Shown in pieces: positions 41,418 to 54,882 of a DNA stretch of 64,000 nt (its first letter is position 1; each line of letters opens with the position of its first letter). The DNA comes from Heterobasidion occidentale (Eukaryota; Basidiomycota; Agaricomycetes; Russulales; Bondarzewiaceae): NCBI GenBank assembly GCA_039111635.1, contig JBCAQO010000002.1, positions 2,666,001-2,730,000 of the forward strand, read 5' to 3'. A program made the position numbers and the translations under genes. Under the pieces are notes generated by a model. It was given only the letters and a program-made list of their open reading frames with translations. It ran no database searches and was not told the origin of the DNA.

Positions 41418-43182
41418 CTAAAATTCTATGCCATCCCGCACACTGGCTGCCACCGCGATCGCAACCGACCTCTCTTCCCACCACAGCACCCGAATGTTCT
41501 CTAACGTCCATTCATACCACTCCATCGGGTCTCTTGGGTTAGGTGTGTCTGCGATGTTCTTCATCGATGCCTCTGCCCTCTTCTCCACAGTATCGCAGAT
41601 CGAAAGTAACGTGCATCTCCACGCCTCCTCGTTCTCGTTCGACACAGTCTCTCTTCGACCTAACACTGTGTCATGCCAAGGCTTGAGAACTACGTCAGGA
41701 TCAGATGGCACCTCGACCGTGTCCCCAGAGATCATGTCATAGAGACGAAGTGCCGTAGTGAGTCGGTACGAAGGGTGTGCTGGTTGAGGAGCAGAATGCA
41801 TTGTCCAATCACTGCACAGCACCCAGATAAGCCGCATGGAACGTCGGTCGTTTAAGATTAAAACAAAGCGGTGCCTACCCCCAATATCCTTGTTGTTCCA
41901 GCACATCCTTCATCCACGCACCTACAGCTCCGCGTCTTGAAAACAGATCTTCCACGATATCGTCAGATTCACTTCTCCTGCATAGTTCCCGGAGACAAGA
42001 TCGGCATCTTCGACCTCATTGACGAATCCATATTCTACGAAAAGCGTCCGATTGGGATGCGCGCCGTACGTCAAGAATAGCTCTTGGTCTCCCGTGACGT
42101 CTACGGCGCACGTTACGCAGGTGAGATCGGAACCGTTGCCCTGCGCGACGCTGTTCCAGATCTCTGCATCTGAAGGAAGAGGCTGCATTGTCGACGACCT
42201 CCATGTATGGTTGGCGAAGTCGAAAACAGGGCAGAGGCTGATGTTGTCGGGGTCGTGTTTGGACATGACGATGCGGTCGTAAAGGCATCGAGTATTCACT
42301 GTTCGATTACTCGTCAAGTGGAGTTCTGAGTTGGACAAGTGAGGGGGAGCAACCGTTGAGCCATGCCCAGAGGTACTCTCCCGACGCGGAGGCTTCGGCT
42401 GCATCGTTATTTTGAAGAGATATGCTAGATCGTTGCTTTATTTCTGGGAACTCTTGCTCAAAGAAGATGAGTGTGAGGGACAAGTGTACGGTTAAAGGGT
42501 GTGTATAGCAAAACTTTGCCAAACTCACAATGTACTGAAAGACTCTCCTCTGATCGTGGAAGAATTTCATCTCAAGATTTTTCAAACTTGAAACCACACT
42601 GGGAGGTAAGAAACTGAGAAGTATTCTTTCTGATGAACTGAGGAGGCGCCTCCCAAGATTTTGACGAACAACCCAGGTCAAGGGATGACTATCAAAATCT
42701 TCGGGCAGAGTTGAGATGTAGGGGCCGAAAAGAGGGTCAGAGGATTCGCTGCCAGGCGAGGGTCGATGGAGACAAAGGTGTAGTGAGATAAGCTGCGTCG
42801 CAGATAGTGGGAGGTCATGAGGTGTCTTGACAGGATGATGTGACGAGAGTGTCTTTATGTTCATCTTCGCCGTCGCAGGAAGGGTGAAAAGGGGAGAAGA
42901 GTGCTGGGGAGAAGAGTGAACGCAGTCACACAGGTGCCGAAAAAGTCCTGAACGTACGGGAACATTGCCGACTGTGAAAAGACCATTTCCCGCACCTGAA
43001 CGTGAGGGTTTTGTGGAGGTCAGGGCTATAGAGGTCTCAAAAGACGGAACAGGTAGGGCTCAACCAGGTCTTTTCTTGGGCCGTACAAGCAATGCTTCGC
43101 CCACATGCATTCCATGATCCTGAAGCCACGCCATAAGAGCGTCCCAGCGCCGAGCAAAGAGATCTGAGTTGATATTCTCCAT
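41418..43182 (-). CDS. SET-domain lysine methyltransferase, SETD3/RLSMT-like
   Basis: Starts MENINSDLFARRWDALM, then a conserved N-terminal SET strand (SGAGNGLFTVGNVP), helices (LGRRLLSSSERILLSFLPPS) and EYLWAWLN. The SET core follows: VNTRCLYDRIVMS, CPVFDFANHTWRS, and ELFLTYGAHPNRTLFVEYGF, with the NH..(x)N and YG..N..L..YGF signatures of the cofactor pocket. A C-terminal helical substrate-binding-type region follows (RLYDMISGDTVEVPSDPD). The class methylates lysine on non-histone targets using S-adenosylmethionine. After YAGE the frame only continues as ESDDIVEDLFSRRG and VGAWMKDVLEQQGYWG if one G is restored near 41972. At least five introns. Confidence 0.85.
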
Positions 43183-43586
43183 GATAACTTCGCGATGCTA
43201 CTGCCTAGGCTAGAATTGTTCAAACGTCGAAGGAGGAGCGCCAGTAGGCTGGAGTGCGTTGTGTATGAGTAGAACGTCGCGGAGTGTACCATCCACAACC
43301 ACCCGACCTACCCGACCTGCGCCATGCCAGTGCCATGCCACATATGTTTTTGCAAAACACGCCTTTGGGCGGGTGGATTACGAGCGTGTGATGTATGATG
43401 TCCCAGTGCCTTCCCAGGTTGTTGCGGGTATCCGCCCAATCCCGCTGGCGGTGGCAAAGCATATCGGCCGAGATACTGCACCGATCAGATAAACGGGGAC
43501 CCATCCGCTCGTGCTCTACTTCTCTACGTTCGCCTTTATCAAAACTCCCATCACCTAACCCACGTCGACATTACTCGTCTCGCTCC
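43183..43586. promoter_or_regulatory. Divergent promoter between SET gene and dehydrogenase gene
   Basis: 404 bp separate the two start codons, so the two genes probably share a bidirectional promoter. CT-rich leader (CTCTACTTCTC) on the plus side. No clear TATA box. Confidence 0.5.
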
Positions 43587-44717
43587 ATGTCTGTCTTCAA
43601 CTCGTCGCGCTTGGTCGGGAAGACTGTCCTGATCACGGGTGCTAGCGCTGGAATAGGTGCCGTAAGTTCTCTGTACTACATGGTGTGAGAGGTGAGAGAT
43701 TTTAGAAATTGGCGATTTCCACAGGCGACTGCGATTCTCTTTGCAAGGGTGAGTCTCACTTCCTTTGTACGACATGGATCAAGCTGAGGGTGGTGTGTAT
43801 AGGGCGGATCCAATCTAATTCTACTCGCCCGCCGTGTCGATGCCCTGAAGAATGTCGCGGCCGCAGCTGCAGCTGCGCACAAGGAGTCTGGTCTTCAGCA
43901 AGGCGGAAAAATCGTGACAGTGCAGCTGGACGTGTCTGACAAGATTCAGGTTGCTGGTCTGTGGGAGAAAGTACCCCAGGACTTGCACAACGTCGACATC
44001 CTTGGTGTGTAAATATTGCTCTGTTTGCAAAGCTATCGCTCACGTTCGTGAAGTGAACAATGCTGGGTTTGTTCATGGTGTTGATCGCGTTGGGAGTATC
44101 CTGGATTCTGATGCGGAGAGCATGTTTGCGACCAACGTTCTCGGACTCATCTCTATCACGCAGCTCTTGATCAAAGGTTCGCTCTTTGGGCATCATATAT
44201 CGAGTGACCTCACGTTTCCTGTAAGGCTTCAAAGCTCGGAACTCAGGCCACGTTATCAATCTTGGCTCGATAGCAGGACGGGAGCCATATGCTGGTGGTG
44301 CCATCTATTGCGCCACGAAGCACGCTGTCAATGCATTCTCTGGTGCTCTGCTGCGGGAAGTCGTCGACACCCCCATTCGCGTAACTGAGATCCAACCAGG
44401 TAAGACTCTTCTTACTTTCTGGACCGTATTACATTTCTGAACGAACGAACTAGGAATGGTGGAAACTGAGTTCTCCGTTGTCCGCTTCCGCGGAGACAAG
44501 TCGGCTGCGGACAAAGTATACCAAGGGCTCCAGCCCCGTGAGTCTCTATTCTCTGCTATCACACTACCTCTTACATCGTCGCACAGTAACCGCTGAAGAC
44601 ATCGCAGAGGAAATTGTCTGGGCGGCGGCGCGACCACCACATGTGAACATCGCCGAGCTCTTCGTGCTGCCAACGAATCAAGCTAGCCCTACGCTAGCCT
44701 ACCGTGGTGGAAAATAA
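43587..44717 (+). CDS. Short-chain dehydrogenase/reductase (YMR226C/YdfG-like)
   Basis: A Rossmann-fold NADP-dependent oxidoreductase. [18 protein letters not shown] leads into the cofactor motif TGASAGIGA, then [27 protein letters not shown] across an intron, the catalytic Ser in [15 protein letters not shown], and the YxxxK motif in [16 protein letters not shown]. It continues [15 protein letters not shown] and ends with [13 protein letters not shown] helices and PTLAYRGGK. It resembles the family of the yeast 3-hydroxyacid or serine dehydrogenase YMR226C; the substrate cannot be told from sequence. At least six short introns, all joins in frame. Confidence 0.9.
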
Positions 44718-44861
44718 GGCTCAAGGGGTGCCGATACAAATCATATATGAGAAGAGGTTGTAGCACTGTTAATGTATTGCAAGACTGAAAGCGTACAATA
44801 TCGAAGAAATTGCGAAGGTAGAAAAGAGAGTGATGCCAATATAATTATCGGAACGGAACAG

Positions 44862-47800
44862 CTAACTCTTCGATCTCTTGCTCCTGGTCTTTGGCTTCGG
44901 TATCTCCTGAGCCTCTACATCGTCATCATAAACAAATTTCTTGACAGTGATGTTCTCGGGAACGAGATCCTTGAGCGGTGAATCGGCAAGCAAGTTTCCA
45001 TAGCTATCCAACTGGAGAGACTAGGCACAGCCAGAGGGTTTCAATTGCTTGATAAAGCAGAGAGCATAGGAAACAACGCACTTTCGCAGTTGCAGACAGC
45101 ACCCCCTTCTGAGTAACTGCTACCGCCTTGAGCGAAGTCCCCTGGGCTCCCGGTTTGATATCGTCCAGATAGATGGTGTCGAACAGGCCCCGATCCCATT
45201 TCACTCTCTTCGCTTCACGACCTTCTGCTCCTTTACCATTCCTACCCTTATCCGGCGTCACGTAATCCACTTCATCGCCTGCACCCATTCGATGCTTGAG
45301 GGGTTTTCTGTCAGGTCCAAGGACAAGTGAGTCTTCCAAGCTGAAACTGAGATCCCCTAAGTCTTCAAGACCCTCCCCATCGCTCTGTCCATCACCGCTC
45401 CTCCTCGCTCTCCGCTTCGCGCGCTCCTGCCTCTCCCTTGCTTTCCCCTCCTTCTGCCGTTCGATAAGTGTTCGAACTTTGGTGGAAGGACTCTCCGGCC
45501 TTTTCCCATCCTTCCTCACGATTTCTTTTTCCAGGCGCGCTACGGACTGCTGGTTCCTCACCGTATTGGAAGTAGTGAGATTCTTCAGTGCCGTCGCGCT
45601 GATTGCGGGGAATCCGCCTGCATCGAACTGAGCTTGCCGTGGTCTTCGACGCGGGTGAAGCGAACGAACAGCGCCAAATACATCCGATGCAGGCGTCGCT
45701 TTCCTAGATCGAGTCAAACGACGAGCGCTGGATTCTGCTTCTGAAGCATCGATGGGCAGTGCAAGAGGGTCTGGCGATTGCTCTGGCTCTGAAGATCTGG
45801 AGTTAGACTCAGATCGCCCGGTAGCCTCATCCAAAGGTCTGGAAATTGCGGAGGTATCTTCGGCAAAAGGAGGCAAAACAGTAATGTCAAATGAGGGATC
45901 CGACGCTGGCTCAGCAAATGCTAATTGCTTCGGCGGAGGCCTGGGAGCATCAACAGGCTCCAGCTCTTGGTTGGTCATGGTCGCTGCCTTTCGAGGCAGA
46001 CCTTCCACTTTCCTCATGTGTGTGGTTCGTATTTTCTTACTTGGATTTGGCTCCGGCTGTAGTCGCGGTTGTGGTGGTTGTGGCTGAGGTATAGAAGACG
46101 AGGCTGTGGGTGTCGGGGCTGAAGTTACCTTCGAAGACGATGCATACTTGGGGCCATTCACGCCAGGAATAACTTGACGAATCATAATCGGATGAACAAC
46201 AGGCGGCGAGGAAACCTGTTGATCTGGTGATCGCTTTCGCTTCAAGATAGACGGTGCTGTTGCGATGCTCGTTCCTCGCATTTGAGGCTGTGAATAAGTC
46301 GACATCTTCAGCGATTTTCCCTCTCCGGGTCGAGGGCCTTCAGAGCTATTGCTACTGCTGCTAATAGTCACAGTCCGTACGATGCGAAGCGGCTTCGACT
46401 TCTGACCGTCAGCTTATCCTGAACTACACAATGGTTAGACTACTCACAGGAGCTGCGTTAGTGGATGCTTTCCGAGCGGCGAGCACTAGCTTGCTCTCCG
46501 TCGGCCTCGCATAGGGTTTGGCACCGATACGGGTATTCGGCTGTTGTTAGACGGCTGCCGCAGACCCGACCTGGATGGACTAGCAGCCTCGCCTGTTGCT
46601 GGCCCTGCATTCGCAGCTGGAACATGGGGTAGTGGTGTCTGGCCCTCGACTTCTTCCGGTATCGCGTCAGGAAACTTTGAGCCCGGCCTCTGTGCAGCCC
46701 CTCGAATAGGGAATGGAAGTGCACTCCTCGGTTTCGCGGTGCTCGGCAGCTCTGAGTCAGACGAAGCTTTCGATGACGATTTGAACGTCGGCAGGCCCTT
46801 CCTCAACGGCTGAGGTTCGGCTGAGCCCGCACGAGACGTCCTATTAGGAGAAGTTGAGCCCGAACGTATTGGAAAAGGAGCAGCTGCTTTATCAGAAACG
46901 GGGACACGCCTGGGGCTACGAAGTGGATCGTTTGGATTGGGACGTGTAAACACAGGGCGGCCAAACAATCCTGTGCCAGATTGAGACACTGCACCAAGAC
47001 CGTTGGAAGAAGGATGACGAGGGAGTTTGTCGAGTGACAGTGATCCTTCAGCTATTGCTTGAGCTATAGGTATTCTCCGAGGGGACCGATCAGGGTCATT
47101 CAAAGTACCTGATGACTTGACAGGAGACGAAGGATATCTTTTACTCGGACTGCGGAATGGTGTCCCAGAAGGTGGTCGTTGCACATCACTCATTATGAAG
47201 CGGGATTCTTGATTCGCAGAATCAGGAGATAGACGTCGTTGGGGAGTGGAGGGTGTGACAATACCATCGGTAAGGATGGGTGAGGCCGGAGAAGGAGAAA
47301 GCCTGTCGGATTCAGGTCTCGGTTCGAAACCCGTTGCCAAAATATTGGAAAGGACGTCTGCAGACGTGGGAGAAAGGGAGCTGAGCTCTCTACGTTTCGA
47401 AGTGGCTATCCTCTTGCCTTTGACATCCTGTGCCTTGTTTGAGCTCGGAGGACCGTGATGAGTATCGATATTAGACGGAGAATGTTTCGAATCTGTTGAT
47501 GGAGGAGACAAAAGCGAGGTGGTCGCAGCATTGTCAAAAGATAATCTTGGAGACCGCCGTGGTCGTGTAGAAGGCCTAGTAGATCTGGGTGAAGCAGACT
47601 TGAAAGAGCAGAGGTGAGAGGAGGGCGACGAAATAGTCACGAGTGGAACCGGTGTTGCTTTAGGGCTATTGCCTGCTGGTTTGCTCCCCAATTGTTCTAC
47701 AGAATCTAAAGGCATCGAGTTTGAAAGCATAGCAATCTCGTCACTTCCTTCCTCGGGCTCTGACAGTCGACTTCCTGGTTGCACACTCGAGACCGATGGT

Positions 47801-48730
47801 GCAGGAGAAGGGGTGCGAGAATTCCGGTTGAGGATACTAAGGCGAGCGCTTCTCCTTACTGGAGAAGGAGCCAAGAGGTCAAGCTGTGGATGTTCGTAGA
47901 TTGAGCTCGTTAGTCCCTCCGGAGTCAGAAGGTCAACGACCAGCTGTGCGTCTCGATCCTCGGTAGCGTTCGTCGAGGACGAGCCTGGTCGAGGAGGGGT
48001 AAAGGGGAGCAGAGGTTCAAAAGATATGAGATCAGGCATAGATGTGTCCAATAGGTTGGTGGTATTCTGTGGGATAGGGAGCGGGGGCTTCGAACCTGAC
48101 GTGGGGTTCAAAGAAGAAAACGGAGAGAATGGTGGCTCGGGAAGCGTCGATTGATTATGATTCGCGACCAAGGGCCCTTCGAACGTACCGGAGATATCAA
48201 TAAGGCGAGGCGGGGGAGAGTGAGCCTGTTCGTCGTCAAATAAAGGCATACGCGGTGGAGGGGAAGGGTTGTCGTGTGCTCGCGAAATCTTCTGGACTAG
48301 TACAGATGGCGGCTCTGGCTCTAATAAAGATCACCAAAATGAAACAAGACTCGTCAACGGGGCTGTATTGAATATCACCTTCATGTACATCGATCTCTCG
48401 CTCGGGGGTCCCCTGCCTAATATTGGATCCCTCCCCGCAATCGTCTTCCACCTCATCCGAGCTCTGTTCCAGAGGCGACGCACTGCGGTTCTCTACTGAG
48501 ACGGTGGACAATCTAGAAGAACGGCGTAACGGAGATTGTACAAACGATGTACGAAGTTTGCGGCGGCGATTCGCTTTGACTGCGAGTTTCTTCTCTGGAG
48601 ATTGTAAACGCCCAAAATAAACACGCGCTGCAGGATTGTTCACGGCATCGTCAGAGCTGCTACCTGAGGAAGTTGGAGAGTCAGCTGTGCCATTATCACT
48701 AGGTATATCGTCGGCATTGTAAAGAGTCAT
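44862..48730 (-). CDS. Large intrinsically disordered Ser/Pro-rich protein
   Basis: Starts MTLYNADDIPSDNGTADSPT. Most of the roughly 1,200 residues are Ser, Pro, Thr and Arg rich, with repeated SP and RSPRR-type sites (RSPRRIPIA, RSPRRVPVS, RRSPRLSF, RRSSRLS). That suggests phosphorylation by proline-directed kinases and a nuclear location. The C-terminal third has KRKRSPDQQ, a basic helix (RQKEGKARERQERAKRRARR) and a more ordered end (GLFDTIYLDDIKPGAQGTS, ending KTRSKRSKS). Near 46540 the frame changes unless one C is added to a CC run: NTRIGAKPYARPTESKLVL is then read. No known domain, function not assigned. Confidence 0.75.
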
Positions 48731-49172
48731 GGGCGAGTTGTGGGTGCGCGTTGGTGCCTCGAGGCTGGAGTTCAGGGATCGACGGTGGCACTTCAACGCG
48801 TTTGACCACGTGATCTCTGACTACAACTACTCCGTCTTCGCAGAAGTTTTTCTCAAATCGTCGATTGGACACTTTTCCGCGAGCTGCATGTTAATCGATC
48901 ATCGTTCAGCAAATACAACAGCGCTTCACATCGTCCACAGGGGAAGGGAGCGGAACAAGAATTCAAGTCAAATTGATCAGCACCAGCCGGGCGCTCCCAG
49001 TCGCAACCTTTCAGTAAATCTCTGCGGAAGCCTGAGATGACAGATACAAAACTCCAGACTCCAAAGAGCTACCAGCTTCTGAAGACGAATTGACGGACTG
49101 ATTGTCCAACGTCAATTTTAACTGCCAGCATCCACATGGAGGTCAGTAAACGTCAGAACAAACACCTATACT
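48731..49172. other. Intergenic, about 440 bp
   Basis: Promoter of the disordered-protein gene and 3' flank of the zinc-finger gene. Nothing else seen. Confidence 0.5.
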
Positions 49173-50770
49173 TCATGCCCGACGCACCCGAGCGTTCTCT
49201 TCTGTCAGTCTCTTCAAGGCATCCGCTTGACTGTTGATTCTAGATTTCATGTCTTCCACCATGCCGAGGAGATCCGGGTCAACCACAGAGAAAGGCAAGT
49301 CTGAGACCGGTTGACGTAGTCCATCGCAAGACTCATCTCTTTGGACATCACATAGACGACGCCGCTTGTATCCATTACTGAATTCGGGGCTTCCGGAGCG
49401 GACAAATACAGGCTTCGTAGACAAAGGACGAGACTCGTCAGCCCTTCGCTTCCGGATGGATCGGCCAAGTCGCGGGTAAGAAGAGGTATCGACTCCAGCA
49501 CGATCTGCGCATGCATCGGTATGAGGAGTTGAAACCTGGGCTTTGACCTTGAGGGCTCGAACAGTACTCTCCAGCTCTGAGTCCACAGCATGGAAGACTC
49601 CTTTGACCAATAGTTCCAAGATGTCCTCCCAAACATGACCTAGCCTCTTGAATTCGGACTGAGCCCTTTCCCTGTACTTCGCGTGATTGACAGTGACGGT
49701 TGCCAATGTCGGAACGACGGCACTAGTAGCAAGGGGAGAAACTTTCGCCAGCGCCGAAGAAAGGTCCGAGTATGTTCGCAGTTTCTCCTCCTCTCTATCA
49801 CACGCGGCGCTGTCTTGCACAGCCCTATTAGTGATTCTGCAAAGAAAGAGATTTCTCAGTCACCTGCACAATAGGCGTGCCGATCTGTGCATACTTGGCG
49901 ACTTCTCGGAATGATTCAATGATTTTATCGGCAAATGTTCTACCACCTAATACGTGCTGCGTATCATTGCTGGGAGCGAAGCAACCTTGTTCTGTGGGCA
50001 CATCGAACGGCAGTCCGCTCGAAGGTGGATCTTCGAAAGTGTCTTCACGATCAATTATTGAGCGTCCCGATAGATATGTCAAGTTATTACCATTTTGTTT
50101 GTAATTGCGACGACGACCGTCCGACCTCGAGTATGGATCAGAGTCGTTGTCTCTGGTGGGCGCATCCTGTTGACTCGTAATCAGGCGTAATCAGGCGAAG
50201 TAAAAATTAAACGGTGCTCTACGTACGTATGAAAATGTCTTCCTTTTTCCAGACCAGAGGGATCCTGATCGGTCCTCTGATTTCATATAGTCATGGTTAG
50301 ACAACCCAGAGCGAGGAGTCTTGGCATCCCATTCCCCACCACGATGTTCACGGTCGTCCCTTGGATGTCGTGCGTCTACGCCACCAGTATTCTTCTTGAA
50401 TAGGTCTGACTGAGGAGCGAGAGGTGATTGTCGACGTTGATTGCTGGGCTTTGGTGTGGCCTGGGCACCGCTTCGTCGTTGGCGATAGGAATCGGTAGAG
50501 CCCGCAGGCTTTCTGCTCGGAGGAGCGGTATCCCAAGTAGAGTCATTGGGGTGTATGAAGCTGTAACGGCCAATAAGAAAGTGATGTGGCTATGGAATGA
50601 TGATGGAACAAGCCTGCAGCGATCGCCCTGACTACAATAAGGCTTGATAGGCCTCCCTCGGTCGTCGAAATACTGCATATATATCGGTCAGCGTCGCTCT
50701 CGCCTTTATTTCGCCGAAATCTCGAAAGAAGCGGGCTTACACGGCAACGAACAACCTTGAATGGAGACAT
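49173..50770 (-). CDS. CCCH zinc-finger protein with coiled-coil C-terminus
   Basis: Starts MSPFKVVRCR, then after a short intron YFDDRGRPIKPYCSQGDRC and, after a GC-AG intron, FIHPNDSTWDT. The Cys and His residues form a C-x14-C-x5-C-x3-H finger like RNA-binding CCCH fingers. A disordered middle follows (KPAGSTDSYRQRRSG, PTRDNDSDPYSRSDGRRRN). The helical C-terminal half has FADKIIESFREVAKYAQ and TVTVNHAKYRERAQSEF and ends in a coiled coil (MKSRINSQADALKRL). Likely RNA-binding and nuclear; targets unknown. Several introns of about 50-60 nt. Confidence 0.75.
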
Positions 50771-51701
50771 GAATAGAAGGGATTCTGACGTGACTCTCTC
50801 CCTCTGGTCGATGGGTAGTGGGGGCCTGAAGTAAGAGCCATCCGCGAGATCAGGTCCTTATGTATGCCCCCAGCACAAATATGGATTTCCAAGCTTCAAA
50901 CAGAAGCAGACTTGCAAAGCCGCATGAGGAAAGCGACTTACCGCATTTGTCTTCATTGCCTAGAACATGGGTGTCGCCGCTGGAACTGTTCGTGCCATCT
51001 CGCTCGAGGCTGTTTGGTGCGCATGGGGACGAGGAAGATTAAGAATAATAACGATTCTCGAATACTACTGTCGCAATTCAAGCCGTGCCTTCGGCTTTTT
51101 TTAGATGGTAGGATCCACCGACAGCTCCGAATGGTGGTATCATGCTGAGAAGTCGATAGAAGGCATGGCAGCTGATCCGTGCAGTTTGACGCGGTTGAAG
51201 TGGGGCTTGATGTATGATGTCCACCACGCATTATCTGCGTCGGGAGACGTTGTGCTCTATATAGCCCACCGGTGACTGTCAGTGCGATGAGTGGCGTGAA
51301 ATGGAATATATCACCTTCAAGATGGGGCACATCTCTCCCAGCCTCTACCGCGCTATTGCTTTTGTCATAGCATAAAAAAAGACGAAGATATGGTTTAGCG
51401 AGAGGGTTGAGGATGGTTGACCAACGTCATCGTCGTGACCGCGCCATGACCGAGCGCTAGACACCGGTACCGGCTATCCGTCGCTATCTGCAGGCCCGGT
51501 GTAAGCACCCAAACGTATCGGACTTGACGCCCTCTAAAACGATGCTCGGCTTCATCCAATGTTTTTCTTTCTTGGGTGCTAGACCCTCGACGTACCGACG
51601 GTCTCGATCTTGAGGAGGTCCGCATCGTCATATACCCGGCACGCTAACTTGCATTCCGACTTCTCTCTTCTAACTTCTGTGTTCTCCCTCTTGTCTCTAG
51701 T
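50771..51701. other. Intergenic between divergent genes
   Basis: 930 bp between the zinc-finger and hydrolase start codons. Short frames on both strands lack any domain or codon signal. CT-rich leader (CTCTCTTCTAACTTC) just before 51702. Confidence 0.5.
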
Positions 51702-53436
51702 ATGGGCTCTACTCTGAGCTTTCAACCTTTTGGTTCATATACCCCCAAGGAATATTGGGCTCACAGCCCTGAGTATTTCAAGGCCAAGAAGCCCGGGGAC
51801 ACCGTTGAAATCGAGACGACGTCTCTGCGGTCCTTTGTAGAGTCGCGGTGCCCGAGTCTCCTAGGAGAATACCACCCTGCGTGGTGGTTATTCAAGTGAG
51901 TGTAACTCCCCATTGGAAATCACTCCTGGGTACCAAACCTTGTGAAGTGGTCATCTACAAACAGGATATGCTGCTGTAGGCGATTTCTCGCAGGTCGACA
52001 AGGTTGTATATGATAGGTGCGTGTGCGTGCTTTTCAAGCCTTCATATCATTCACGTGTTCGCAGAAAGTTGCTGCGACTGAAAGATGGTGGAACGATGTA
52101 TGTCTCAGTATCACGTCTTTTCATGCTTACCCCAGCTAATATCTTCGAAGAGGATTGGACTTCACTCCCCCTGCCAGCGAACGCATATTAGATGCCGACA
52201 CACCAGTTGTGGTTGTTTTGCATGGGCTAAGCGGAGGTACGACGGGGAAACTCGTTCACTTTGAACCCATTAACGCAATGAACTTCCAGGCTCCTACGAA
52301 TCATATGTCCGTGCCGTCCTGAATCCTGCTATTTCTCCTAAATCGGAGGGTGGATTGGGCTATCGTGGTGTAGTGGTTAACTTCCGGGGATGTATGCAGC
52401 TCCGTACCTTCTGCTCCGTTTCTGATCGGCGGCCTGACTGCTTACCGCTTAGGTGCTGGAGTACCATTGACGACGCCCTATTTGTATTCTGCTGGCCACA
52501 CGGATGACCTTCGTCAGGCTTTGATATACCTTTCACACATCTATCCGAACGCCCCCTTGCTCGGTCTTGGGTTCTCACTGGGCGCAGGTGTCCTGACGAA
52601 ATTCCTCGCTCAAGAAGGCGATCATAGTCGACTTATATCAGGTTGTGCTTTGGGTTGTGTGAGTTGCCTGAGACAATATACTGACCCATACATTGGCTGA
52701 CCTCACAAATAAGCCTTGGGATTTATCCGCAAACGCTGACATGTGAGTGAATACAAATAACATTGCATCTTAGTCACGATCCTCACTCCGTCCCAGCCTC
52801 GAGGGCGGTCTGGTACAAAAGCACGTCTATTCGAAAGGCATGGGCCACAACCTTCGACAGCTGGTCGGAAAGCACCTTCACACGATATCCAAGTTCCCAG
52901 ATTCGCCACTCGCGCGAGTCATTCCTGATCTGATGTCTAGGAAGTCTGTGACGCTCCTGGAGTTCGATTCGATCGTCACCTGTGTCGCAGGAGGGGCATA
53001 TGGGCCTTTCCCATTCCCAGATGCCTACGCATACTATAGATGGGGTTCATGCCACAAGGCCTTGAAAGAACTCCGGGTTCCTTTCCTAGCTGTCAATTCA
53101 GGCGACGATCCCATCGTACAGGCTTTACCCCTTGATGCCGGCGATAACGGCTGGGTTGCGATGGTGGTCACACCGGGTGGTGGGCATCTTGGTTGGTTTG
53201 AATCGGTCGGATATGCATCGATGGAGGTTAAAAGGTGGATCAGGAAACCGGTTCTGGAGTGGCTTAGAGCATGTGCTGAGGATCTCATTGTGGACCGTGG
53301 GAAGAGACGTGCATTAAAAGAGATAGATGGTTGGTTGGTTGAAGAGGGACGAGAGCATCTTGGCTGTCGACTGATCGAGGGTGGCGGGAAAGTGGAAGGA
53401 GCGGAGGGGCAAGGAGGCCTAATTCAAGGGCTTTGA
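51702..53436 (+). CDS. EMB8/EHT1-like alpha/beta hydrolase
   Basis: Starts MGSTLSFQPFGSYTPKEYW. Family signature HPAWWLF is followed by the exons GDFSQVDKVVYD and KLLRLKDGGTIGLDF, the oxyanion region VVVVLHGLSGGSYESY, the nucleophile elbow GLGFSLGAGVLTKFL, the acid in FLAVNSGDDPIV and the His in VTPGGGHLGWFE. That gives a complete Ser-Asp-His triad. The family includes yeast medium-chain acyl-ester synthases/esterases (EHT1, EEB1) and bacterial YheT; here an ester hydrolase or synthase is likely. The join of exons 1 and 2 at 51965 needs one more G to keep frame. At least six short introns. Confidence 0.88.
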
Positions 53437-53650
53437 TATAGACGTAGGTGGTATGGGGAAGATATCGAGGGACGGCTGATACAAGGTCAAGCATACACAA
53501 TACAATGCTCAAATACAACTGCACATGAATTGAGTCCCCGGGGAGGGAATTGACCGTGCCCGGTCGCCGTCTTGTGCTTCCTCACCTGCGGATGGTCCTG
53601 TCAATATCGGTTTGACTGTGGCAAATTAATAGGCTGTACAAACTATGAGT

Positions 53651-54709
53651 TCAGTCACTGTCGCTAAAGTGTACACGATCGGCCTCGTCTTCGTCTTCGA
53701 GCTCTCTTGTTCTCTCGTACTGGCTGATATCGACAGATACTAGGCCTTCTTCTTCCAGAGCGCTGTCAGAGATGGCCAGATCCTTATCACGCTCGAACAA
53801 TTGGCGACCTGAAGAGAGCCCATTCAATAAAAGAAATGGCAGTAGTATACACGAATCCGACTTACCTGACAGTCGGGTGGCAAGCTTTTTATACTCTTCT
53901 CTTTCCTTGAGGGAGAATCCTTTCATCCGTTCATCGTCCTCGCGAGCTTTCTTCAATGCCAGCTCTTGATCGAACTTGACCTTCCACGCTGAGAATGAGG
54001 AGACAGTGACAGGTGTCCCTCTCGTCCGAGCTTCTTCCTCCTGTAAGGGATATCAATCTGCATTCGCAGTGGCGGGAGCGGGAAAAGGCCTTACTTCTAG
54101 GACTTTTCGCTCCCTTTCCATGTCTTCTTTTCTGCGGCGTTCATGCCTCTCACGGATAAGATTAGATAATTGCTCTCGCAAATGTGAGACGATGGTGAAT
54201 GTCATAGCCATCCCCGCGTTTTCTTCTCCCTGCAGCAAGGGAGAAACATCTCGCCAAAACGACAAGCAAACAGTTGAGGAGGACGTACCACCGCCCGCAT
54301 ACTCTGTATCAAAGCGGCAGTCTCAGCCTCATCGAGTTCGCCATCGAGAGGCTCCAACGAGAGAAGAGGCAGCGTATCTGGGTAGCCATCGGTGTATTCG
54401 ACCGTCAACGACAGCTTCACTGAAAATAGATGAGCCTATTTCGACTTGAGAAAAAAACAAGGTGAACGGCGTACATGAGTCGTTGTCATCGATGTCTTCT
54501 GGTTCTACATCGACCTTGATTACTCTTTCGGATAACCCTTGGCATGAATCTCAGTCTTGAGAAAGGGCAGAGCAGAGCAATAACACGGACTCGTGAACTC
54601 GTCAGGGTAGATCGATTCAAGAACCTGCGTCGATGTAGAGTGAATGGTGTGCGCACGTATCCAACGAAAGCGATACCTCGAATTCTTCTAGTAGGACGTC
54701 GGAAGACAT
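53651..54709 (-). CDS. RWD-domain protein, RWDD1/Gir2-like
   Basis: Starts MSSDVLLEEFE, continues VLESIYPDEFT and, after a short intron, SERVIKVDVEPEDIDDNDS. The RWD strand and turn LTVEYTDGYPDTLPLLSLEP carries the family's YPxxxP-type turn. A helix (TFTIVSHLREQLSNLIRE) leads to a charged coiled coil and a highly acidic tail ending HFSDSD. RWDD1 and Gir2 bind DRG GTPases and compete with the Gcn2 activator Gcn1, linking them to translation control. Five or so short introns, all joins in frame. Confidence 0.85.
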
Positions 54710-54882
54710 GGCCAGTGAACAATGTAGCCGGTACAAGGGGTCTTGGAGAGCAAGCGCGCCCAAGTCCGAACAGGTCGCGTCGACCAGCTTCAGTCCAGCT
54801 TCCCACTGCATCCTTTCACTCGCTGGACCACGTCGCGGCAGGCTGCCTCACCCCTCCATCTCGTTTCGATACCAGCTCGATC

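Noticed and set aside
49438..49632. Overlapping minus-strand frames within the zinc-finger gene
   Set aside because: They are shadows of the frame encoding the coiled-coil C-terminus.
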